Part shown: positions 6,578 through 16,201 of the stretch, one piece after another
Numbering within the stretch: the first letter of the stretch is position 1
Layout of the letters: each line of letters starts with the position of its first letter
From: Streptomyces cacaoi
GTDB taxonomy: Bacteria; Actinomycetota; Actinomycetes; Streptomycetales; Streptomycetaceae
Assembly (NCBI RefSeq): GCF_006539165.1
Contig: NZ_BJMM01000014.1
Span: 111,013 to 175,012, forward strand
Length of the DNA: 64,000 bases
Direction of reading: 5' to 3'
Notes under the pieces: generated by a model
The model's database searches: none
Told to the model about the DNA's origin: nothing
What the model saw: only the letters and a program-made list of their open reading frames with translations
Program-made: the position numbers and the translations under genes

Positions 6578-8149
6578 ATGAGCACCGAGTACGACGGAAC
6601 GACGGCACCGTCCCCGCACGCCGGCGCCGTCGAGCCGGCAGCGGACCCGGGCTGGCCGCTGGTGGATCCCGACCGCGATGTGCGTCTGCTGCCGGACGGG
6701 ACGGGGCACGGCCGCGACGCGGCGGCGGTGCGCGCCGTGCGGGCGGGGTTCGAGGAGGTCAAGGCCCGGGTCGTCGCCGAAGGCGTGTGGAAGGCGGAAC
6801 CGGCGCGGGGCCGCGTACGCGAACCCCTCCATGCGCTTCCCGCACTGGCCGCCCTGCACCCGCTGGCGGAACCGGTGCTGCGCTACCGGGTGGAGACCCT
6901 CGTCAGCTGTCTGCAAACCCTCGTCCGCCGCTACCCGTACGACGCGGAACTGCGCGACTTCCTGGGCGTTCCCGCCGCCATGGACGCCGTCGTACACGCG
7001 TACCGGGAAGCCGCGGCGAGCGCGGGGAAAGCCGAGGGCGCCGCCGCGCACCGGGAAACCACCGCAGCCGACCGGGAGAACACGACAGCTGACGGAGAAA
7101 ACGCCGCAGCTGACGGAGAAGACGCCGCGGGGCCCGCCGTGGACCTGTGCCGCCTCGATCTGCTCGGCAGCACCCTCGGCACGGTGCGCGTCCTGGAGTT
7201 CAACCCCAGCTGTCCCGGCGGACTCCTCTCCGCCGGGATGCTCGGCCGCTTCTGGCGCGAATCCGCCGCGGCACCGGCACTGGAGCACTGGCAGGTGCCC
7301 CCGGCCCCGATCGAGTACCCGGCCTGGTTCGCGGACTGGCTGCTCGCGCACGGCCGGCGGCATGGTCTGGAGCCACCGCATCTGCGCAAGGTCGGCCTCT
7401 TCCGGCCGCCGGAGGGCACATCGTTCGAGTTCGGGCTGATGGCGGCACAGCTGCGGGCGCGCGGCAGCGAACCCGTCGAGGCCGACCCGGCGGACGCCGC
7501 CGCCGTGACCGCGCTCCGCCTCGGCTACCTCAAACATCTGCCCGTCGAGGGCGGGCCCGCCGACACCTGGCACACCTTCCACGCACAGCTGCGCCGGTTC
7601 GCCGGACGCCCCCCGGTTCCCGCGCTGGTGGTGCCCAACCTGCCGGCCGAACGCTGGGTCGCCGAGAACAAACTGTGCATGGCCGTCCTCTCCGACCCGC
7701 GCTTCCGCCGGCTGTTCCCCGCCGCGTGGCGGTGGTCGCTGGACGCGCTCGTCCCCTGGAGCCGCAAGCTCGGCGACGGGATCACCCCCGCCGAGGCGGT
7801 CGCCGAACGCGCCCGGCTGGTGCTCAAAGCGCCCTACAGCTGCCGGGGCCGCGCCGTCGTCATCGGCGCCGACACCCCGGCCGACGAGTGGGAGCGCACC
7901 GTGCGGTCCCTCGGGCACCGGGGCTGGCTGGTGCAGGAGCAGGTGAGCGCGGAACGCCTCACCTCGGACGAGGAGCCGTGCCACCGCGATCTCGTGGTGC
8001 CCGTCCTGGAGGGGCGCGTCATCGGCTACGGCAGCCGCATGAGCCAGGGCCACCTCCTCAACACCGCACGCGGCGGCGGCACCCCGGTCCTCTACCCGCC
8101 CCATCCGCTGCCCTTCCCACCGCACGACGAGGGCCGGGAGAGCGCGTAA
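6578..8149 (+). CDS. ATP-grasp-like enzyme of unknown function
   Basis: A 523-residue protein not assigned to a named family with certainty. The C-terminal half looks like a circularly permuted ATP-grasp ligase, as in glutathionylspermidine-synthase-like proteins. Features are LEFNPSCPGGL (206-216), ENKLCMAVLSD (363-373), VLKAPYSCRGRAVVIG (415-430) with candidate ATP-binding Lys417, WLVQEQV (450-456) and GHLLNTARGGGTPVL (491-505). Such enzymes join a carboxylate to an amine using ATP. Residues 150-186 are an insert of repeated TADGEN-type units that looks like recent tandem duplication. No signal peptide or membrane span is seen. No carrier peptide or partner enzyme is adjacent, so the substrate cannot be guessed. 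ATG 6578 has only a weak ribosome site. It appears to be accessory to this syntenic region. Confidence 0.75.
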   Translation: MSTEYDGTTAPSPHAGAVEPAADPGWPLVDPDRDVRLLPDGTGHGRDAAAVRAVRAGFEEVKARVVAEGVWKAEPARGRVREPLHALPALAALHPLAEPVLRYRVETLVSCLQTLVRRYPYDAELRDFLGVPAAMDAVVHAYREAAASAGKAEGAAAHRETTAADRENTTADGENAAADGEDAAGPAVDLCRLDLLGSTLGTVRVLEFNPSCPGGLLSAGMLGRFWRESAAAPALEHWQVPPAPIEYPAWFADWLLAHGRRHGLEPPHLRKVGLFRPPEGTSFEFGLMAAQLRARGSEPVEADPADAAAVTALRLGYLKHLPVEGGPADTWHTFHAQLRRFAGRPPVPALVVPNLPAERWVAENKLCMAVLSDPRFRRLFPAAWRWSLDALVPWSRKLGDGITPAEAVAERARLVLKAPYSCRGRAVVIGADTPADEWERTVRSLGHRGWLVQEQVSAERLTSDEEPCHRDLVVPVLEGRVIGYGSRMSQGHLLNTARGGGTPVLYPPHPLPFPPHDEGRESA

Positions 8150-8222
8150 CAGCACACGGCTGCGGCAGCTGCTCCGCCGCGCACGTCGAGGCCGCCCGTC
8201 CGCGTCGGCCGGGCGGACGCAA

Positions 8223-8264
8223 AGAGCCCCTCCGGGCCGCGTATACGCAGGCCGGAGGGGCTCT
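8223..8264 (-). terminator. Terminator of the tRNA-Ala gene
   Basis: The arms 8223-8235 (AGAGCCCCTCCGG) and 8252-8264 form 13 perfect base pairs around a 16-nt loop, ending 8 bp beyond the tRNA 3' end. On the minus strand the stem is followed by TTTGCG. It may also end the plus-strand ATP-grasp-like transcript. Confidence 0.75.
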
Positions 8265-8271
8265 GTCGACG

Positions 8272-8344
8272 TGGAGCCAAGGGGAGTCGAACCCCTGACA
8301 TCTGCCATGCAAAGACAGCGCTCTACCAACTGAGCTATGGCCCC
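8272..8344 (-). tRNA. tRNA-Ala, anticodon TGC
   Basis: A 73-nt cloverleaf on the minus strand. The acceptor stem GGGGCCA pairs with TGGCTCC with one G-T pair. The D-arm is AGCTCAGTTGGTAGAGC and the anticodon loop CTTTGCATG has anticodon TGC. The T-arm contains GGTTCGACTCC and the discriminator base is A. The 3' CCA is not encoded, which is common in actinomycetes. Confidence 0.97.
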
Positions 8345-8474
8345 GTCGCGCACCAGGGTACCGGCTCCCGGAGCGGAATTCCGACCGGGTATCGCCCCGC
8401 CCCTGTCGGCCTCCGTAGGATGCTCGGGAAGTTCGCTCAAGCGAAGACCTCCAGGGGAGCCCACGGGAGTCGGG

Positions 8475-9026
8475 ATGGACGCAGCAGCACAGGACGCCAC
8501 CGCGAAAGCGCGAGAGCTCCAGAGCCAGTGGTACGGCGAGCCGTTGGGGGTTCTCTTCCGTCGGCTGATCGACGATCTGGGACTCAACCAGGCACGCCTC
8601 GCGGGCGTGCTCGGACTGTCCGCTCCTATGCTTTCGCAGCTCATGAGCGGGCAGCGCGCAAAGATCGGAAATCCGGCCGTCGTGCAGCGGGTGCAGGCGC
8701 TCCAGGAGCTGGCCGCCGAGGTCGCGCGCGGTGATGTCAGCGCGGGCGACGCGACCCAGCGCATGGAGGAGATCCGGCGTTCCGCGGGCGGCAGCGTGCT
8801 CAACAACTCGACGCAGACGGTCTCGTCGGGGCTCGCCCAGACCCCGGTCAAGCGCGTCGTCCGCGAGATCCAGGCACTGCTGCGCTCGGTCTCGGACGCT
8901 GCCGACATCATCGACGCGTCCAACGCACTGGCTCCCTCGCACCCGGAACTGGCGGAATTCCTCCGGGTGTACGGCGCCGGACGCACCTCGGACGCGGTCA
9001 AGCACTACGAGGCCCACCAGAGCTGA
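8475..9026 (+). CDS. Helix-turn-helix DNA-binding protein
   Basis: A 183-residue protein with a central HTH at about residues 37-62 (GLNQARLAGVLGLSAPMLSQLMSGQRAK), which reads as a lambda-repressor/XRE-type domain. The rest is helical: a segment around QALQELAAEVARGDVSAGDA and a conserved-looking C-terminus rich in charged residues that ends in KHYEAHQS. No ligand-binding or metal motif is visible. ATG 8475 has GGGAG 6 nt upstream; the longer in-frame reading would run back into the tRNA gene and is rejected. It is probably a transcription regulator. Its targets are unknown; the adjacent kinase gene 237 bp downstream is one candidate. Confidence 0.85.
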   Translation: MDAAAQDATAKARELQSQWYGEPLGVLFRRLIDDLGLNQARLAGVLGLSAPMLSQLMSGQRAKIGNPAVVQRVQALQELAAEVARGDVSAGDATQRMEEIRRSAGGSVLNNSTQTVSSGLAQTPVKRVVREIQALLRSVSDAADIIDASNALAPSHPELAEFLRVYGAGRTSDAVKHYEAHQS

Positions 9027-9075
9027 ACCCGTCCCGCCGCGGCAGGGGCTCAGGAACGCGGCACGCAGGGGCGGA

Positions 9076-9240
9076 CACAGTGAGCACGGCAAGCACAGCA
9101 AGCACGGCAAGCGCAGCAAGCACGGCAAGCGCAGCAACTGGGGGCAACAGGGCGTCGGGGGCCCGGGGGCGGCAGGGGCATCAGGGGCGGCAGGGGCGGC
9201 AGGGGCGGCAGGGGCGACAAGGGCAGGGACGCGGGGCCGG
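9076..9240. repeat. Two adjoining low-complexity tandem repeats
   Basis: Between the HTH gene and the kinase gene, 9080-9138 consists of near-perfect 9-bp units of the type AGCACGGCA/AGCACAGCA. 9165-9225 consists of about six units of 9 bp, GGGGCGGCA with small variants. An open frame crosses both repeats but has no ribosome site and unnatural composition, so the stretch is treated as non-coding. Replication slippage is the likely origin. Confidence 0.75.
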
Positions 9241-9263
9241 GACAGGGGGCGGGCTCAGTCAGC

Positions 9264-10703
9264 ATGGGAGAGGTTTTCGCCGGGCGGTACGAGCTGGTCG
9301 ATCCGATCGGGCGGGGCGGCGTCGGGAGGGTGTGGCGCGCCTGGGACGAGAGGCGGCAGCGCTATGTGGCGGCCAAGGTGCTACAGCAGAGCGATGCGCA
9401 CACGCTGCTGCGGTTCGTACGGGAACAGGCCCTGCGTATCGATCATCCGCATGTGCTCGCGCCCGCGAGCTGGGCCGCGGACGACGACAAGGTGCTGTTC
9501 ACCATGGACCTCGTCGCGGGAGGCTCACTCACCCAACTCGTCGCCGACCACGGCCCGTTGCCGCCGCGTCTGGTGTGCACGCTCCTCGATCAGCTGCTGG
9601 CCGGGCTCGCCGCCGTGCACGCCGAGGACGTCGTCCACCGGGACGTCAAACCTGCCAACGTCCTTCTGGAGCCCACGGGCCGGGGCCTTCCGCATCTGCG
9701 GCTGTCCGACTTCGGCATCGCCGTCCGGCCGGGCGACGCACAGCTGACCGGAACCGACCATGTGATGGGAACGCCGGGCTACTTCGCGCCGGAGCAGATG
9801 TTCAGCGGCGAGGCCGACTTCACCACGGACCTCTACGCCGTCGGCCTCGTCGGCCTGTATCTGCTGACCGGCGTCAGGCCCGACTCCCGTGCGGTGCTGG
9901 CCCGTTACGAGCACGGCATGCCCGCGGCGCCGGAGGGGGTTCCCGAGCCGCTGTGGCAGGTGCTCGGCGGGCTCCTCCAGCCGGACCGCGGGCTGCGTTT
10001 CCGCACCGCGACCGGCACCCGCAAGGCCCTGGCGGGCGCGGCCGAACTGCTCGGCGGCAGCGGGACGGCCGCCTCCGCCGGAGCGGCCGGTGCCGGGCCG
10101 GTGGAGATCGTCGACCGGATCGGCCCGCTGCCCGAGGGCTACGGCCCCGGGGGACCGCTCCACCGCCGCTCTCCCGGCCCCGCCGACAGCTCCCTGCCCG
10201 GCCACCACGCCCCGGCCCTGCCGACGCCCGTGCACGGGTCCGTGACGCCCTCACACGGCCCCGCGGCACCCCCGCAGACGCCCTCGCCCCGGCAGGCTCC
10301 CCCGGTGCCTCCGCCCGGCCCCTCGACGACGGGCAGCTTCCCCCTGGCTCCGCCGCAGCCGCCGCCCTCGCAGCTGCCGCCCTCGCAGCTGTCGCCCTCG
10401 CAGCTGTCGACGCCGCCGCGGACGCCACCGACGCCCGTGCCGTCCGTGAGCGCCCCTGCACACCCGGCCGACCACGGTACCCAGGTCACGGTGCCCACCG
10501 CACGCCTCGGCGCCGCACCGCCGCCCGGCGGCCCGGGTCCGGTGCCGGGCTCCACTCCGGGCTCCACACCGGCCCCCGCGCCGGAACCCGCCCGGTCACC
10601 GGCCCGGCGCGGCGGTCCGCCGGCGAAGGTCGCCGTGCCGCTGCTGGTGTTCGCCCTGCTGTGCCTCGCGCTGGGCGTCTGGGCGCTCACCGCCGCCTCC
10701 TGA
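9264..10703 (+). CDS. Membrane-anchored serine/threonine protein kinase
   Basis: A 479-residue Hanks-type kinase. The kinase domain spans about residues 6-270, with glycine loop IGRGGVGRVW (15-24), ATP-binding Lys38 in AAKVL, catalytic loop HRDVKPANVLL (Asp127), DFG Asp149 and activation-end motif GTPGYFAPEQ (169-178). All catalytic residues are present, so it should be active. A long Pro/Ser-rich linker (about 290-450, with repeated PPSQLSPSQL units) leads to one membrane span at about 456-476, and almost nothing lies outside. It lacks PASTA domains, so it is not PknB. The start is ATG 9264, after a GGGGGCGGG stretch. The neighbouring HTH regulator and secreted protein are possible partners, without direct evidence. 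Confidence 0.93.
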   Translation: MGEVFAGRYELVDPIGRGGVGRVWRAWDERRQRYVAAKVLQQSDAHTLLRFVREQALRIDHPHVLAPASWAADDDKVLFTMDLVAGGSLTQLVADHGPLPPRLVCTLLDQLLAGLAAVHAEDVVHRDVKPANVLLEPTGRGLPHLRLSDFGIAVRPGDAQLTGTDHVMGTPGYFAPEQMFSGEADFTTDLYAVGLVGLYLLTGVRPDSRAVLARYEHGMPAAPEGVPEPLWQVLGGLLQPDRGLRFRTATGTRKALAGAAELLGGSGTAASAGAAGAGPVEIVDRIGPLPEGYGPGGPLHRRSPGPADSSLPGHHAPALPTPVHGSVTPSHGPAAPPQTPSPRQAPPVPPPGPSTTGSFPLAPPQPPPSQLPPSQLSPSQLSTPPRTPPTPVPSVSAPAHPADHGTQVTVPTARLGAAPPPGGPGPVPGSTPGSTPAPAPEPARSPARRGGPPAKVAVPLLVFALLCLALGVWALTAAS

Positions 10704-10715
10704 CGCCCGGCGCGC

Positions 10716-12035
10716 TCACCGCGGCGCCCGGCCACCGGGCGCCGCAGCGGACCGGCGGCGGGCGGCCAGGAACCAGCCCGCCAGGCCGAGAAGCAGCGCG
10801 CTTCCCACACCGATGCCGGTCCAACCCAGCGTGCGCAGCCGGGCGTCGGCGCGTACCTGCCCGGCCGTGCGCCCCGTACCGGCGGCCTTCCGGTCGTCCT
10901 CGGCGACGCCGATGCCCGCCGCACGCGCGTCGCCCGCGTACGCGGGGCCCTTCCGCGCCCGCCCCCGTACGTCGATCCGCAGGGTGACCGGGACGCCGCC
11001 GGGGAACGGCTCGGCCATGGGCGCGGTCACGGTCACGGCGACGTAGTACCAGCCGGCGAGGTGGGTGCGGGACGCGGCGTCCATGGAGCGGTTCTCGTAG
11101 CGCACCGGGTTGGAGTACCGGTCGGCCCTGCTGCCGTTCCCCGTCCAGGCGCGGAACTGCTCGCGGTCGAGCGGGGCGCGCGCCGGGTTGTGGACGTTCA
11201 GCCGCAGTCCGGCGGCGACGAGCGGGGGCGGGGAGCCGTCCTTCCGCGCGGCGCCGGGCACTTCGGCGTCCGCGTACAGCCGCTGCCCCCAGTCGACCGG
11301 GACCCGGTAGTAGCGGGTCTCGCCGGGGACGAACCGGTCCCGCCACACGCCGTCGCGCACGGCCTCGGCGTCGTCGAAGCCCGTCCCGCCGTGCACGGTG
11401 CGCGGGCGGCCCGTCGGCGGGGAGGGACGCGCGTTGTTCTGGTCGGTCTGTTCCTCGGCGCCCGGACGCGGCGCCGGCACGCGCCCGCGTACCGGGGGTT
11501 CCTTCAGATAGGAGACCTCGACGGGCCAGGCGTCCGAACGGGCCCCGCCCTCGCGCCGGGTGACGTGCAGCAGATACCGGCCCTCGGCGCGGCACTGCCG
11601 GGTGGTGCCGGGGCCGACGATCCGGGAGGTGGCCACGGTGAGCGGGTAGGCGGCCTGCCCGGCCGCGCTCGCCTGGTCCATGTCGCACAGCAGGCCCGAG
11701 ACGGTGCGCAGTTCGGCCTGGACGCCGTCGGTGGGCGCCGGCCTGCTGCCCGGCTCCGGCACGGCCGTGACGGCGAGGTGCGCGGAGGAGGCGGCGTCCA
11801 GGGTGACGGCGTAGAACTTCTCCTCACCGGGCCGGATGCGGTCCGCCGCCAGGCCGGGGCGGAGGGCCGGCGCGTCCGTCTCCTCGGCGGTGCCGCGGAC
11901 CTCGGCCGCCTCGTCGGAGAGGGCGTACGGGCGGGGCTGCGGCGGCCGGGCCGCGCTCGCGCCGGGTGCCGCCGCCAGGGTCAGCAGGGCCACGACGGCG
12001 CAGACCGCCCGCGCACCGCCGCGCCGCCTCGTCAC
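10716..12035 (-). CDS. Secreted protein anchored by a C-terminal membrane helix
   Basis: A 439-residue protein. It has an N-terminal signal peptide (basic TRRRGGAR, hydrophobic AVCAVVALLTLAAAPG, cleavage after ASA) and a large extracellular region. The C-terminal hydrophobic span (WTGIGVGSALLLGLAGWFL) is followed by a basic tail AARRR. The exported part carries two beta-rich repeats with similar wording: RPGEEKFYAVTLDA and VPGETRYYRVPVDWGQ. These read like pre-peptidase or carbohydrate-binding jelly-roll domains. Two Cys residues (in LLCDMDQ and TRQCRAEG) may form a disulfide. No catalytic motif is recognised. GTG 12035 is chosen because it starts a proper signal peptide. It faces the kinase gene convergently across a 12-bp gap, with its terminator not obvious. 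Confidence 0.8.
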   Translation of the reverse strand: MTRRRGGARAVCAVVALLTLAAAPGASAARPPQPRPYALSDEAAEVRGTAEETDAPALRPGLAADRIRPGEEKFYAVTLDAASSAHLAVTAVPEPGSRPAPTDGVQAELRTVSGLLCDMDQASAAGQAAYPLTVATSRIVGPGTTRQCRAEGRYLLHVTRREGGARSDAWPVEVSYLKEPPVRGRVPAPRPGAEEQTDQNNARPSPPTGRPRTVHGGTGFDDAEAVRDGVWRDRFVPGETRYYRVPVDWGQRLYADAEVPGAARKDGSPPPLVAAGLRLNVHNPARAPLDREQFRAWTGNGSRADRYSNPVRYENRSMDAASRTHLAGWYYVAVTVTAPMAEPFPGGVPVTLRIDVRGRARKGPAYAGDARAAGIGVAEDDRKAAGTGRTAGQVRADARLRTLGWTGIGVGSALLLGLAGWFLAARRRSAAAPGGRAPR

Positions 12036-12225
12036 GTCCCCCACCCCGCCCCTCCCGCGGATCGGCCGCCCCAGCGCCGCACGGGCTCCGGGCCCCGCCG
12101 AAGGCACCGCGCCCCACAGAGTTTTGCGGCCGCAAGCCGCCGGGGCGGGCGGTGTTACCCAACCGCAACGGCGCGCCCGGCCGGGCGGGACACAGGGAGC
12201 CGGGAGGGCCCGGAGACGACACAGA

Positions 12226-12250
12226 CCCCGACCGCTCTCGGCGATCGGGG
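12226..12250 (-). terminator. Hairpin after the DLW-39 gene
   Basis: The arms 12226-12235 (CCCCGACCGC) and 12241-12250 (GCGATCGGGG) form a 10-bp stem with one mismatch/wobble position and a 5-nt loop. It lies 28 bp beyond the DLW-39 stop codon. Confidence 0.55.
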
Positions 12251-12277
12251 CCTATGGAGTTCGCTGTTCGCTGCGCT

Positions 12278-12412
12278 TCACACACCCGAACCTGCGGGCA
12301 CGGAGTCGGTCGCCTCCGTCCACAGATCCTGCTCGGCGCGGTCCGCCTGGATCTGGCGGTACACGAGGAGGCCGCCGATGGCGGCCAGGGCGACCAGGAA
12401 AAGCTTCTTCAC
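12278..12412 (-). CDS. DLW-39 family small membrane protein
   Basis: This 44-residue protein is easily missed by gene finders. It reads MKKLFLVALAAIGGLLVYRQ and continues through IQADRAEQDLWTEATDSV. A short basic start and hydrophobic helix (residues 3-18) predict a single membrane pass, followed by a charged segment with the family-defining DLW motif at 29-31. The start is GTG 12412-12410 with GAGG 7 nt upstream. The family is conserved in actinobacteria close to gyrA and tRNA-Ile, as here, but its function is unknown. It has its own terminator. Confidence 0.88.
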   Translation of the reverse strand: MKKLFLVALAAIGGLLVYRQIQADRAEQDLWTEATDSVPAGSGV

Positions 12413-12607
12413 CGCGCTACCTCGTCCTTCTTAGACGTTGGGACCTCTCTGGCAGCCGATGATACCGAACGCCCTTCGCAGTCAACGCGGTCGGCCAGCC
12501 GGAGATCCGCACCGGACCTGCGCCGATCGCGGCACCCGGAGCACCCGAGCGCCCCCGCCGGCCCGTGCGGGCCCGGGCGGGGCACGGCGGAGCCCGTACA
12601 ACGAAGA

Positions 12608-12639
12608 GCGCCCGACCCCTCCGAGGAGGGATCGGGCGC
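12608..12639 (-). terminator. Terminator of the tRNA-Ile gene
   Basis: The arms 12608-12622 (GCGCCCGACCCCTCC) and 12625-12639 pair with one non-Watson-Crick position, with a tight loop that probably opens to GAGG. It begins 22 bp beyond the tRNA 3' end. Confidence 0.65.
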
Positions 12640-12660
12640 CGGGCCTGTCGGCCTGTGCGG

Positions 12661-12734
12661 TGCGGCTACCTGGACTTGAACCAGGGGCCTCTTCCTTATC
12701 AGGGAAGCGCTCTAACCGTCTGAGCTATAGCCGC
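12661..12734 (-). tRNA. tRNA-Ile, anticodon GAT
   Basis: A 74-nt cloverleaf on the minus strand. The acceptor stem GCGGCTA pairs with TAGCCGC. The D-arm is AGCTCAGACGGTTAGAGC, the anticodon loop CTGATAA has anticodon GAT, and the T-arm is CTGGTTCAAGTCCAG. The discriminator base is A and the 3' CCA is not encoded. The gyrA-DUF3566-tRNA-Ile order is conserved in actinobacteria. Confidence 0.97.
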
Positions 12735-12790
12735 GCGCTGCACCGAAAGATTAGCGCACTTCAGCCCGTCTCCCAAAATCGGATCCGGGC

Positions 12791-12832
12791 CGGGCCCGGA
12801 AGGGGAGCCCGCGGGCTGCCCCACCGGGCCCG
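12791..12832 (-). terminator. Compound hairpin after the gyrA operon
   Basis: The outer arms 12791-12799 (CGGGCCCGG) and 12824-12832 enclose a second stem, GGGGAGCCC (12802-12810) with GGGCTGCCCC (12813-12822). It lies 8 bp beyond the DUF3566 stop codon and probably ends the gyrB-gyrA-DUF3566 transcript before the tRNA gene. Confidence 0.65.
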
Positions 12833-12839
12833 AAGGCCG

Positions 12840-13439
12840 CTACTCGTCCTCGGCGAGGGTCAGCTCCACGCCGCCGACGAAGGAGGCGGACAGGTTGTAG
12901 ATGAAGGCACCGAGCGTCGCCAGCGCCGTCGCCAGGACGACGTTGATCACCGCGATCAGCGAGGTGAACATCAGCACCCGCGGCAGCGACAGGAACGACT
13001 CCAGGTCGAAGCCGCCGCCGCCCTCGGCGCTGGTCGCCTCGCTCACGGTGCCGCCCAGGGTGGAGAAGACGCCCATGGCGTCCATCACCATCCACAGCAC
13101 CGCGACCGCCACGATCGTGCACAGCCCCAGCGCCACCGCCAGCAGGAAGCCGACCTTCATCACCGACCACGGGTCGGCCTTGGCCACCCGCAGCCGGGCC
13201 TTGCGGGTCCGCGGGATCGTCCGGGCGCCCGTGCGCGGCTTGCGCACCGCGCCCTGCCCGCCGCTCCCGGCGGAACCGGACGGATCCCCCTCCGGTCCGC
13301 CGGCTCCCTTGGCGCCGCCCGTGCCCGACGAGGGAGCCGGGTACGCCTGCGGCGGCCGGTGCGGCTGCCGCTCGGGCTGGGGCTGGGATGCGGGTGGGGA
13401 CTGGGGCTGCGTCGATGGCTGAGGCTGCGCACCACTCAC
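12840..13439 (-). CDS. DUF3566 membrane protein downstream of gyrA
   Basis: A 199-residue protein. Residues 1-65 are a Pro/Gln/Ser-rich disordered tail and 66-90 are strongly basic. Two membrane spans follow at about 95-119 and 156-180, separated by an Ala/Gly/Glu-rich external loop. The C-terminus is acidic (LAEDE). The DUF3566 signature is visible around DPWSVMKVGFLL and AFIYNLSASFVGGVELTLAEDE. The gene lies 18 bp after gyrA and is probably in the same operon; the same arrangement is seen in mycobacteria. Function is unknown. The start is GTG 13439-13437. Confidence 0.87.
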   Translation of the reverse strand: MSGAQPQPSTQPQSPPASQPQPERQPHRPPQAYPAPSSGTGGAKGAGGPEGDPSGSAGSGGQGAVRKPRTGARTIPRTRKARLRVAKADPWSVMKVGFLLAVALGLCTIVAVAVLWMVMDAMGVFSTLGGTVSEATSAEGGGGFDLESFLSLPRVLMFTSLIAVINVVLATALATLGAFIYNLSASFVGGVELTLAEDE

Positions 13440-13457
13440 GCCCTGCTCCTCGTCGTC

Positions 13458-16091
<2,634 letters not shown>

Positions 16092-16201
16092 GGTTGAAGA
16101 TCAAGTCCTTAGTCCCACGCCGGACTTCGTTTCGAGAAGCCCAGCATCTGGGGTGGTGGGTGGGGCGACGGGCGGGCGGGCGGGAAGGAGGAGGACGAGG
16201 C

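Noticed and set aside
9076..9240. CRISPR array
   Set aside because: The units are 9 bp and continuous, without unique spacers; no cas gene is present.
9080..10987. Open frame from the repeat arrays through the kinase gene in another frame
   Set aside because: The kinase frame has all catalytic motifs; this frame is Arg/Pro-rich noise.
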